Source of the DNA: Candidatus Aminicenantota bacterium
GTDB lineage: Bacteria; Acidobacteriota; Aminicenantia; S016-38
Assembly (NCBI GenBank): GCA_021161165.1
Contig: JAGHBF010000116.1
Coordinates: 1 to 17,896, forward strand
Length of the DNA stretch: 17,896 nucleotides
Reading direction: 5' to 3'
Below are positions 7,364 to 14,926 of the stretch, in pieces. The translations under genes and the position numbers were made by a program. The first letter of the stretch is position 1, and each line of letters opens with the position of its first letter. Below the pieces are notes generated by a model. The model did not search any database. It was not told where the DNA came from and saw nothing but the letters and a program-made list of their open reading frames with translations.

Positions 7364-9148
7364 TTGCTTCTCAATACCTTTGACTGGCTATTTATGATTC
7401 TGTTTTTCATTCTCTCCCTTGCAATAGGACTGGCAGTTACTAAAAGGGCAGGAAGAAGCTCTGAAGACTTCTTCGTGAGCGGTAGAAGTATGCCCTGGTG
7501 GCTCCTTGGAATATCCATGGTTGCCACCACATTTTCCACTGATACTCCTAATCTTGTAACCGACATTGTAAGAACTCACGGTGTAGCAGGTAACTGGGTA
7601 TGGTTTGCCTTTTTAATAACCGGAATGATTACAGTATTTATTTACGCCCGATTGTGGAAGCGCTCAAGGGTTCTAACAGATATAGAATTTTACGAACTAA
7701 GGTATAGCGGAAAAACAGCCGCATTCCTGAGGGGCTTTCGGGCACTTTATCTTGGATTACTCTTCAATATAGTAATTATGGCTACAGTAACATTAGCAGC
7801 TATAAAAATAGGAGGAGTTCTTCTGGGAATTTCTCCTGTCACCACTGTGGTAATTTCAGGGTCAATAGTGGTTATATATAGCACGCTTGGAGGCCTGACA
7901 GGGGTTCTTATTACGGATTTTTTCCAGTTTTTCGTAGCAATGTTTGGAGCGTTTGCTGTTGCAGTCTACGCGGTAAAACTACCTCAAGTAGGAGGGCTGA
8001 GCAATTTGATAACTCACCCGGCTGTAAGAACTAAAATTTCATTGCTTCCTAATTTTTCAGATATGAATACACTTATGGCTATTTTTGTAATTCCCCTCGC
8101 TGTCCAGTGGTGGGCAGCCTGGTATCCGGGGGCTGAACCTGGTGGTGGTGGGTACATAGCTCAGAGAATGTTCGCAGCGAAGAATGAAGACCACGCCATA
8201 GGCGCAACTTTCCTTTTTAACGTCACCCATTATGCTCTTAGACCATGGCCATGGATAATAGTAGCCCTTGCATCTATGATTGTCTTCCCGGACCTTGCTT
8301 CACTCAGGAAAGCATTCCCTCACGTTGACCCTTCCATAATAAAAAATGACATGGCTTACCCTGCAATGATTTCTTTTCTACCACACGGACTTTTGGGAGT
8401 GGTAGTTACATCCCTTACCGCTGCCTACATGTCAACTATTTCCACTCATCTTAACTGGGGAGCATCTTATATAGTAAATGACTTCTACAAAAGGTTCATA
8501 AAACCAGGAGCGTCTGAAAAAGAATTGGTGCTGGTGGGAAGAATTTCCACTTTGTTTTTAATGATTATAGCAGGAATCTTTGCACTTCTTCTGAGTAATG
8601 CTCTGCAAGCTTTCCATCTTATTCTCCAGATAGGAGCTGGAACAGGGTTACTTTTTCTTCTCAGGTGGTTCTGGTGGAGAATAAACGCTATAAGTGAACT
8701 GACAGCTATGATAGTGTCTTTCGTAGTTGCAGTCTTCTTTTCAGTTTATGAAAAACTGGGATTTACACGGCTTAAGACATGGCAGGAATTTACAATAGGT
8801 GTAGTTATAACCACAATATCATGGGTTGTAGCCACCTATTTATCCAGACCAACAGAGGAGAAAACACTTTTGAAATTTTACAAGCTTGTAAAACCCGGAG
8901 GACCGGGGTGGAATGGATTTATAAAGAGAACCCAGGAAAGAGATTTAGAAACTGAATTATCTAAAGGATGGGAAGTCCCTTCCAGTTTATTAAATGTTTT
9001 TCTGGGATGCATAATTGTTTACAGCACTCTTTTCAGTGTTGGTCTACTGCTCACAGGAAAGAACGTTGAAGGTGCTATAACTACAGCAATTGCCATTTTA
9101 GCTTCTTTTGCCCTGGCAAAAAACTGGAAGCGAAAATCACCTATATAA
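7364..9148 (+). CDS. Sodium:solute symporter (SSS / SLC5 family)
   Basis: This 594-residue, highly hydrophobic inner-membrane transporter probably couples substrate uptake to sodium entry. The first helix is at about 7-26. Family features include SEDFFVSGRSMPWW (33-46), the GISMVATTFSTDTPN segment of helix 2 (49-63), and YSTLGGLTGVLITDFFQF (172-189), a typical SSS signature. A WWAAWYPGAEPGGGG stretch follows near 246-260, then alternating hydrophobic helices; I estimate 13-14 in all. A hydrophilic stretch near 510-545 precedes the last two helices. The start is TTG. Because it follows the hexosaminidase gene by only 8 bases, I infer that it imports a released sugar such as GlcNAc, but members of this family also carry amino acids, nucleosides and other solutes, and specificity cannot be read directly. 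It ends the operon; no clear terminator hairpin follows. Confidence 0.92.
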   Translation: MLLNTFDWLFMILFFILSLAIGLAVTKRAGRSSEDFFVSGRSMPWWLLGISMVATTFSTDTPNLVTDIVRTHGVAGNWVWFAFLITGMITVFIYARLWKRSRVLTDIEFYELRYSGKTAAFLRGFRALYLGLLFNIVIMATVTLAAIKIGGVLLGISPVTTVVISGSIVVIYSTLGGLTGVLITDFFQFFVAMFGAFAVAVYAVKLPQVGGLSNLITHPAVRTKISLLPNFSDMNTLMAIFVIPLAVQWWAAWYPGAEPGGGGYIAQRMFAAKNEDHAIGATFLFNVTHYALRPWPWIIVALASMIVFPDLASLRKAFPHVDPSIIKNDMAYPAMISFLPHGLLGVVVTSLTAAYMSTISTHLNWGASYIVNDFYKRFIKPGASEKELVLVGRISTLFLMIIAGIFALLLSNALQAFHLILQIGAGTGLLFLLRWFWWRINAISELTAMIVSFVVAVFFSVYEKLGFTRLKTWQEFTIGVVITTISWVVATYLSRPTEEKTLLKFYKLVKPGGPGWNGFIKRTQERDLETELSKGWEVPSSLLNVFLGCIIVYSTLFSVGLLLTGKNVEGAITTAIAILASFALAKNWKRKSPI

Positions 9149-9234
9149 CACCGTATAAACGTCTAAGCCCCTTAAAAACACTGTGAAACATATTTGAGTT
9201 TCTTATAACTCCGGGTTTTAAATGCATTTAATTT

Positions 9235-9248
9235 GGGGGTCTGTCCCC
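9235..9248 (+). repeat. Dispersed GGGGGTCTGTCCCC repeat, copy 3 (perfect)
   Basis: GGGGGTCTGTCCCC lies in the 169-base gap between the symporter and the orphan kinase. It points toward the kinase, and its last C is directly followed by the predicted -35 hexamer of that gene. It is identical to copy 4 over all 14 bases. Confidence 0.85.
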
Positions 9249-9277
9249 TTGACTGAAGATTCAAAAAGTAATATCCT
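9249..9277 (+). promoter_or_regulatory. Promoter of the orphan histidine kinase gene
   Basis: TTGACT (9249-9254, 5 of 6 consensus bases) and TATCCT (9272-9277, 4 of 6) are separated by exactly 17 bases. Transcription would start near 9284, giving a leader of about 34 bases before the ATG at 9318. The -35 box touches repeat copy 3, so anything binding the repeat could affect polymerase binding. Confidence 0.6.
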
Positions 9278-9317
9278 TTAAGAGTAAAAGGGGATTGAGC
9301 CTGGGAGTATCTTTAAA

Positions 9318-10298
9318 ATGAGAAAGAAGAAGGAAAAATTTGCAATTAATGATGTGCTCAAAAAACTTCCTGTAGGGATAGCCGTTTTTGATGAGGACTA
9401 CAATATTATTTTATCCAACAGCAGCTTTAGAGACCTTCTCAAAAACAAAGCTAAAGATAAAGAATTCATCCAGAGCCTCTTCAATATAAAGAATGGAGAA
9501 AAAAGAGGGTATTTTGAATACGGCGACAAAATAATCGGCTATACTCCCTATGATATCGGTAATCATAAAGTCATACTCCTTAAAGATATGACTGAAAGCA
9601 TTTATACCCTGAATCTTCAGAAAAACAGGGAGATTAATGATGTTATAAATTACATTTTTTCCATGGTTCGCCATGAAATAGGGAATCCCATAAATACAAT
9701 AAAGGTTTCTCTATCAGTACTTGAAAATCAAATTGAAACTGCATCTAAGGAAAAAATCAAAGAGTTCATATCAAGGCTACAGGATGAAACTGACAGGTTA
9801 AAGAAAATCCTTGATTCACTTAAGGAATTCAGCAAATATGGTGTGGTAAAAATTGAAAGGACAAATCTGGACAAAATTCTAATGGATACCTATGAAAAGA
9901 TGAATCCCCTTGCTCGTTCAAAACACATAATGCTTTTTCTTGGAGAGATTGCTCCCGTTGAAGTAGAAGTTGACTCTGTAGCCCTCTCACAGGTTCTCAG
10001 CAATCTTATAAAAAATTCCATTGAAGCGCTTGAAAATAAAGAAGGTGAAAAACTAATCCAGATTTACTCATCTGTGGACGAAAAATTCGTGAGAATTCAC
10101 ATTATTGACAATGGTCCTGGAATACCAGAAGATGCTCAGGAGAAACTCTTTATGCCCTTTTTTACAACAAAAAAGACGGGGACAGGTATGGGGTTAGCTA
10201 TATCCAAGGGACTTATAACAGCAATGAATGGCTGGATAGGTCTTGTAAACACAGGAAATGGTACAATGGCAGTGGTGACTCTTCCCAGGGCAGTTTAG
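9318..10298 (+). CDS. Orphan sensor histidine kinase with an N-terminal PAS-like domain
   Basis: This 326-residue soluble kinase has no membrane segment. A PAS-like domain (about 12-95, starting LPVGIAVFDEDYNIILSN) probably senses an internal signal. The HisKA-type H-box has the phosphoacceptor His119 in MVRHEIGNPINTIK. The HATPase domain shows an N-box (NLIKNSIEAL), the D-box Asp264 in DNGPGIP, an F-box (FMPFFTTKK) and the G-box GTGMGL at 288-293. The HEIGNP pattern resembles NtrB-like kinases. No response regulator gene is next to it on the same strand; the convergent REC-HD-GYP protein ends only 11 bases away and is one possible partner, though it has its own kinase. A weak GGGAG at 9303-9307 is the only Shine-Dalgarno candidate. 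Confidence 0.9.
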   Translation: MRKKKEKFAINDVLKKLPVGIAVFDEDYNIILSNSSFRDLLKNKAKDKEFIQSLFNIKNGEKRGYFEYGDKIIGYTPYDIGNHKVILLKDMTESIYTLNLQKNREINDVINYIFSMVRHEIGNPINTIKVSLSVLENQIETASKEKIKEFISRLQDETDRLKKILDSLKEFSKYGVVKIERTNLDKILMDTYEKMNPLARSKHIMLFLGEIAPVEVEVDSVALSQVLSNLIKNSIEALENKEGEKLIQIYSSVDEKFVRIHIIDNGPGIPEDAQEKLFMPFFTTKKTGTGMGLAISKGLITAMNGWIGLVNTGNGTMAVVTLPRAV

Positions 10299-10309
10299 CT
10301 TACTTTTTC

Positions 10310-12085
10310 CTAATACTTCTCAAAACGAAAGCCTTTCTTAAGCACTTTAAGACAGGCATCTACAACATCCGGGTCAAACTTGATGCCTCTTTTTTCTGAT
10401 ATTTCCTTAATTGCCTCATCAAGTCCAAGGGCAGGCCTGTAGGGTCTGTCTGAACTCATAGCTTCTACCACGTCTGCCACTGCAAGTATCCTGGCTTCCA
10501 GTAAAATTTCTCCATTTTTAAGACCCCTTGGGTATCCTGAACCATCCATTCTCTCGTGATGCTGAAGAACTATCTCCGCAATTGGCCAGGGGAAGTCAAT
10601 GTTTTTCAAAATCTCAAACCCTATCTGTGAATGGGTTTTCAAAAGTTCATATTCATAATCTTCCAGTTTTGTGGGTTTGGTAAGCACCTCGGTGGGAATG
10701 GATATTTTTCCTATATCGTGAAGAAAACCTGCCACTCTTATCGCATCTATACGTCTGCGTTCAAGCCCCATTTCCTCTGCTATAGCCACAGCAAGTTTCG
10801 TAACATTCTTTTGATGACCAGCTGTGTAAGGGTCTCTTACCTCAACCATGGAACCAAGGGCAATAATTACCTCCTCCAGCAATTTCTCAGTAAATCTGAG
10901 GCTACCCCTAAGTCCACGCTCCAATTCTTTTGATTCAGTTATATCCTCTATGGCACCTTCATAATAAAGCACTCGTCCTTTCTCATCTTTTACAGCAATA
11001 GCAGATTCTCTAACCCATATTTTTTTTCCATCTTTTCTTTTAAGTTCTTTTTCAGTGTAATAAATTCCTTTTTCCTCAAGTTCTTTCTGCCATTTTTTTC
11101 TTACACGTTTTTCCAAATAAAGTTCCTCGGGCTTTATTTTTTTGAGCTCTTTAAAGCTTTCAAAACCGATCAATTTTAAAAATGCAGGGTTTGCATCAAG
11201 AAATTCACCCTCAGGTGTTGTCCTATAAATCCCCACAGGGACTCTTTCAAAAAGTTCTCTGTATCTGCGTTCACTCTCCGCAAGCTTTTCCTGATACTTC
11301 TTTATATCAGTAATATCCCTTGCAACCAGCACAGAACCCCTGAATTCATTTCCAATAAAAACAGGTGATTGGGAAAACAGGAAGATTCTCATCTCATCTT
11401 TTATCTTCATCTTCCCCTCATACGAAACATGTCTGCCCTTTTTGTTCTCTTCGAAGGCATCCATAACTCTGTCTACAGCTTTCTTGTGAGGAATTGCCTC
11501 TTGAGGCGTTTTCCCTATAAAATCATCGGGGTTTAAAAATTTCTTTCTCTTCTCGGATACATTGACAAAAATAAATCTACCATTTTCATCCAGCATAAAA
11601 ACAGTGTCTAACATTGATTCAAGAATAGAACGCATGATAGATTCAGCCCTCTGAAGGCTCTGAATCGCAGCTTCCTTTTCCTCGTTTAGTTTTCTCAGCT
11701 CTCGCTCTGTTCTGCTCTTGTAAAGGGCTATTTCCACATTCATTAAAAGTTCCCTTTCATTTATGGGCTTTACAAGAAATCCGAAGGGACCCACTTTTTT
11801 AGCTTCTTTAAAAATTTCAGGGTCACTGTAAGCGGTTACATAAAGAACAGGTATTTCCTGCTTTGAAAGTATTTTCTCTGCTGCTTCAATTCCTCCTTTT
11901 CTTTCTTCACCAAGAACAATGTCAACCAGAATAAGGTCGGGTTTTGTGCTTTCTGCTATTTCAACCGCCTCTTCCTTATCAGAGGCTATTCCGCAAACTT
12001 CGTATCCCTCATCCTCCAATATTTCCTTCAGATCTTCTGCTATTATCCTCTCATCCTCTATTATCAAAATTTTTGCCTTTCCCAT
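10310..12085 (-). CDS. Response regulator REC-PAS-PAS-HD-GYP, predicted cyclic-di-GMP phosphodiesterase
   Basis: This 591-residue protein probably degrades cyclic-di-GMP when phosphorylated. The receiver domain covers 1-125, with acidic Glu10-Asp11, phosphoacceptor Asp55, Thr84 and Lys106. Two PAS domains follow (about 145-260 and 270-385). An HD-GYP domain covers about 400-585, with all hallmarks present: His456-Asp457 in FLHDIGK, HHERMDGSGYP at 509-519 with the GYP at 517-519, and a VADVVEAMSSDRPYRP stretch. Its ATG directly follows the TAA of the upstream kinase gene (TAAATG), and its Shine-Dalgarno CAGGAGA lies inside that gene, so the two are probably translationally coupled and form a cognate pair. 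The second PAS domain closely resembles the first PAS of the kinase. Motility, biofilm or surface behaviour would be usual outputs of such an enzyme, but nothing here shows which. Confidence 0.94.
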   Translation of the reverse strand: MGKAKILIIEDERIIAEDLKEILEDEGYEVCGIASDKEEAVEIAESTKPDLILVDIVLGEERKGGIEAAEKILSKQEIPVLYVTAYSDPEIFKEAKKVGPFGFLVKPINERELLMNVEIALYKSRTERELRKLNEEKEAAIQSLQRAESIMRSILESMLDTVFMLDENGRFIFVNVSEKRKKFLNPDDFIGKTPQEAIPHKKAVDRVMDAFEENKKGRHVSYEGKMKIKDEMRIFLFSQSPVFIGNEFRGSVLVARDITDIKKYQEKLAESERRYRELFERVPVGIYRTTPEGEFLDANPAFLKLIGFESFKELKKIKPEELYLEKRVRKKWQKELEEKGIYYTEKELKRKDGKKIWVRESAIAVKDEKGRVLYYEGAIEDITESKELERGLRGSLRFTEKLLEEVIIALGSMVEVRDPYTAGHQKNVTKLAVAIAEEMGLERRRIDAIRVAGFLHDIGKISIPTEVLTKPTKLEDYEYELLKTHSQIGFEILKNIDFPWPIAEIVLQHHERMDGSGYPRGLKNGEILLEARILAVADVVEAMSSDRPYRPALGLDEAIKEISEKRGIKFDPDVVDACLKVLKKGFRFEKY

Positions 12086-14293
12086 TTATTTTCTCCTGAA
12101 TTTTATTCTGAATTCTGTCCCCTTCTTTTTGCGAACTAATTCTACCTCCCCCCCAAGTTGTCCTTCAGCAAGAATTTTCACCAGTTTGAAACCAAGAGAC
12201 TCTGGATGATCAAAATCCACACTATCCGGAAGCCCTACTCCATCATCTCTGACATAAATTTCTACCCAATCTCGCTCATCAGAAGACATTCTGATTTCCA
12301 GACTCCCTTTTAAATCCCCGGGGAAAGCGTATTTCAAAGCATTGGTTACAAGTTCATTAATTATAAGACCGGCAGGAATTGCAGCATCTATAGGAAGGGT
12401 TAATTTATCACCTTCTATCTTCAGCCTCACTTTCTTTTCACTAACATTATGTGACCTATAGATTGTTTTTATCAGGCTTTTAACATACTCTTCAAATCTT
12501 ATCTCCTTCAAATTCTCGGACATGTAAAATTTCTCGTGTATAAGGACAATGGACACTATCCTGTCTTCGCTCTCCTTTAAGACGTGCTGCAACCTCGGGT
12601 CTTTAATCCTCCGTAACTGAAGTCTTAAAAGGCTCGTTACAATCTGAAGATTATTTTTAACTCTATGGTGAAGCTCCCTGAGAAGAATATCCTTCTCTTC
12701 AATGAGATTTTTAAGCTTCTCCTCTGTATTTTTTAGTTCGGTTATATCAGCTCCAGATGATATAACTTCCCTGATATTTCCCTTTTCATCTGTTATTATT
12801 GAGTTTCTCCAGAGAATAATCCTTTTATTTCCCTTTGCAGTTATTATAGGATTTTCATACTGAGAAAACTCCCTTATATTACCGTTTACTATGTTTTTGA
12901 AAACCTCTATTACCTTTTCCCTATTCTCTGGAGGAATAAATCTTTCTATCCAGTCCTCCCCAATAATTTCTTCTTTCTCACATTGCAATATTTTGCATCC
13001 TTCTTTATTCACAAGCCTTATCTTCCCCTCTCTGTCCAGCACGAGAATTAAATTACCCGAAACATCAATATATCTTTCTGCACGGTCTTTTTCTTCCTTT
13101 ATTCTATTCATCAAGTTTATTCTTTCAGTGACATCGCGCACAAAGCTTATTACAGCGTGTTTCCCTTTGTATTGGACAGCCCGAACAGAAAATTCCCCTA
13201 TCCTTACTTCTCCATGCTTTGTCAAAATTTTTGCATTATAACGGAAAGGCACAGCTTTCCCCCTTTCTCTGTCCCGTGCATAACTCTTTATTCTTTCTCT
13301 GTCATCGGGATGTATAAGTTCAAAAATGTTTATTTTATAAAGCTCTTCTTTAGAATATCCTGTTATCTCACAAATTCTGTCGTTAACAAACAGGAACCTG
13401 TCTCTTCTGTAAATGTAAATCCCATCATGGGTTGCTTCAATGATTACCCTGTAAAGTTCTTCCCTTTCCTTTAATTCTATTTCCTGATTTTTTCTTTCGG
13501 TCATATCCAATAAAGAGCCAACAATGGCTGGTTTACCATTATAAACTGTTTGATTTCCAAATGAGCTTACATAGATAACGCTTCCATCTTTTTTTATCCC
13601 CCTGAACTCATTATGGGAGAACTTGACTTTACCGCTCAGTCTTCTTATAATGGTTTTGGAAATCCATGGCCAGTCTTCAGGATGGGTAAGGTCCTCTGGA
13701 CCTTTCTTTTCCAGCAGCTCATCCACATCATATCCAAAAATTTCAGCCAGTCTCTCATTTACGTATTTGAATACACCATCTTGAACGAGATAAAATCCTA
13801 CATCAGATTTTTCTGTAAGGTCTCTCATCACCTTTTTAACTTCTTCAGCTTCTTGCTCTGCCTTCTTCTGGGCAGTTATATCTTCAAGAAAGCCATCGTA
13901 AAAAAGAACTTCTCCATTCTCGTCCCTTATCACCTTCTCCTGACCTCTCACCCAGATTATAGAACCGTCCTTTCTTTTCATGGGAATCTCAAATTCATTT
14001 ACATCCAGAGCCTTTGCTTTTTCTTTTAACTTATCCCTTTCTTTCGGGTCTTGATAAAGAGCATAAGAACCTGCTTTCATTAGTTCTTCCGGGTCATCGT
14101 ATCCAAACATTCTTGCCATGGCAAAATTTGCTTTTAAAATCTTCCCATCAGGTGTGGAACGATATATACCAACAGGAATGTTCTCAAAAAGAGTCTTATA
14201 TCTTTCAAATGCTTCCTGAACCTTCTTAAGTTCCTGACGATGTTCTGTAATCTCCTCAACCAGCTTCTTTATTATTCCTTCAGTGCTCACCAT
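12086..14293 (-). CDS. Multi-PAS sensor histidine kinase of the HisKA_2 type
   Basis: From the ATG at 14293 this is a 735-residue soluble kinase. A short coiled coil (about 5-30) precedes four PAS domains at about 32-150, 157-275, 281-400 and 405-520, several ending in the usual DITE/DMTE/DVTE-type sequence. The HisKA_2 H-box ELHHRVKNNLQ is at 540-550, and the HATPase core (NELVTNALKYAF, then DDGVGLP) reaches the C-terminus. HisKA_2 kinases often pair with stand-alone or enzyme-linked receivers, which fits the REC-HD-GYP gene that follows with no gap. The frame stays open to a TTG at 14359, but that codon has no Shine-Dalgarno and lies upstream of the predicted transcription start, whereas the ATG at 14293 has AAGAGGGGG six bases ahead. 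With no membrane helices, the signal is probably cytoplasmic. Its identity is unknown. Confidence 0.92.
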   Translation of the reverse strand: MVSTEGIIKKLVEEITEHRQELKKVQEAFERYKTLFENIPVGIYRSTPDGKILKANFAMARMFGYDDPEELMKAGSYALYQDPKERDKLKEKAKALDVNEFEIPMKRKDGSIIWVRGQEKVIRDENGEVLFYDGFLEDITAQKKAEQEAEEVKKVMRDLTEKSDVGFYLVQDGVFKYVNERLAEIFGYDVDELLEKKGPEDLTHPEDWPWISKTIIRRLSGKVKFSHNEFRGIKKDGSVIYVSSFGNQTVYNGKPAIVGSLLDMTERKNQEIELKEREELYRVIIEATHDGIYIYRRDRFLFVNDRICEITGYSKEELYKINIFELIHPDDRERIKSYARDRERGKAVPFRYNAKILTKHGEVRIGEFSVRAVQYKGKHAVISFVRDVTERINLMNRIKEEKDRAERYIDVSGNLILVLDREGKIRLVNKEGCKILQCEKEEIIGEDWIERFIPPENREKVIEVFKNIVNGNIREFSQYENPIITAKGNKRIILWRNSIITDEKGNIREVISSGADITELKNTEEKLKNLIEEKDILLRELHHRVKNNLQIVTSLLRLQLRRIKDPRLQHVLKESEDRIVSIVLIHEKFYMSENLKEIRFEEYVKSLIKTIYRSHNVSEKKVRLKIEGDKLTLPIDAAIPAGLIINELVTNALKYAFPGDLKGSLEIRMSSDERDWVEIYVRDDGVGLPDSVDFDHPESLGFKLVKILAEGQLGGEVELVRKKKGTEFRIKFRRK

Positions 14294-14299
14294 CTTATA

Positions 14300-14308
14300 C
14301 CCCCTCTT
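14300..14308 (-). promoter_or_regulatory. Ribosome binding site fixing the multi-PAS kinase start at 14293
   Basis: The - strand reads AAGAGGGGG, ending six bases before the ATG at 14293. No comparable site precedes the upstream in-frame TTG at 14359, which supports the shorter 735-residue protein. Confidence 0.65.
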
Positions 14309-14337
14309 TAGTTTTTCCCTACAAAGCTCTTTTGTTA

Positions 14338-14366
14338 ATATTATCCCACCTGTTTGCAAATATCAA
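14338..14366 (-). promoter_or_regulatory. Promoter of the kinase / HD-GYP operon
   Basis: On the - strand TTGATA (14366-14361, 5 of 6 consensus bases) and TAATAT (14343-14338, 4 of 6) are separated by exactly 17 bases. Transcription would start near 14331, about 38 bases ahead of the ATG at 14293. The promoter is divergent from that of ispF, and the roughly 65 bases between the two -10 boxes are very A/T rich. Confidence 0.5.
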
Positions 14367-14431
14367 ATTAGAAGCATCAAAAATAAACCTTGAGTTTTAT
14401 TTAAATTAAAAATTTGCGCTCAAATTTAAGG

Positions 14432-14437
14432 TATAAT
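14432..14437 (+). promoter_or_regulatory. -10 element of the ispF-gltX-rlmB operon, possibly leaderless
   Basis: An exact TATAAT ends only six bases (AAAAGG) before the ATG at 14444. A transcript starting at the usual distance would begin on or next to the start codon. No good -35 hexamer is visible 16-18 bases upstream, only A/T-rich sequence. Confidence 0.5.
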
Positions 14438-14443
14438 AAAAGG

Positions 14444-14926
14444 ATGATAAGGGTAGGAATAGGTTATGACAGCCACAGGCTCGTGGAAGGAAGGAAACTC
14501 ATCATCGGAGGAGTAGAAATTCCATTCCATAAGGGACTGGAGGGTCACTCAGATGCTGATGTTCTTACACATGCAATAATGGACTCACTGCTTGGGGCTC
14601 TTTCCTTGCCAGACATAGGTCAGCTTTTTCCTGATTCGAACCCTGAGTATAAAGACGTAAGAAGTATTGGACTCCTGAAAAAAGTGGCAAGGATCATAGA
14701 TGAAAAAAATTATGAAGTTGTGGGAATTGATACAGTGCTGGTGGCAGAAGAACCAAAAATTTCACAATACAAAGAGAAAATAAAACAGACCCTTTCCCGG
14801 GCAATTGGAATTTCTCCTGATAGAATAGGAATAAAAGCAAAAACAAATGAAGGAATTGGAGAAATAGGAAAGGGAGAAGGAATCTTATGTTATGCTGTTG
14901 CAGTGTTAAGGAGGAAAAATGATTAA
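14444..14926 (+). CDS. ispF: 2-C-methyl-D-erythritol 2,4-cyclodiphosphate synthase
   Basis: This 160-residue enzyme makes the cyclic diphosphate intermediate of the MEP isoprenoid pathway, releasing CMP. The protein begins with the conserved RVGIGYDSHR, and the three metal ligands Asp9, His11 and His43 match those of E. coli IspF with a one-residue offset. GHSDADVLTHAIMDSLLGA and the C-terminal KAKTNEGIGEIGKGEGI loop are typical, and the length is normal. The frame is open to an upstream TTG at 14414, but that would add ten residues absent from the family and would place the -10 box inside the gene, so the ATG at 14444 is preferred. No ispD is next to it or fused to it. The gene overlaps gltX by eight bases. 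Confidence 0.96.
   Translation: MIRVGIGYDSHRLVEGRKLIIGGVEIPFHKGLEGHSDADVLTHAIMDSLLGALSLPDIGQLFPDSNPEYKDVRSIGLLKKVARIIDEKNYEVVGIDTVLVAEEPKISQYKEKIKQTLSRAIGISPDRIGIKAKTNEGIGEIGKGEGILCYAVAVLRRKND

Noticed and set aside
9149..9234. Possible intrinsic terminator after the symporter gene
   Set aside because: No stem of useful length followed by a T-run could be found; the only palindrome is the short dispersed repeat, which lacks a T-tract.
10442..10450. Partial repeat match GGGTCTGTC in the HD-GYP gene
   Set aside because: Only nine bases match, and they encode the conserved DRPY residues of the HD-GYP domain, so protein conservation explains them.
14294..14359. TTG start at 14359 for the multi-PAS kinase
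   Set aside because: It has no Shine-Dalgarno and lies upstream of the predicted transcription start, while the ATG at 14293 has AAGAGGGGG at good spacing.
14414..14443. TTG start at 14414 for ispF
   Set aside because: It would add ten residues not found in the family and place the TATAAT box inside the gene. The ATG at 14444 begins the conserved IspF N-terminus.
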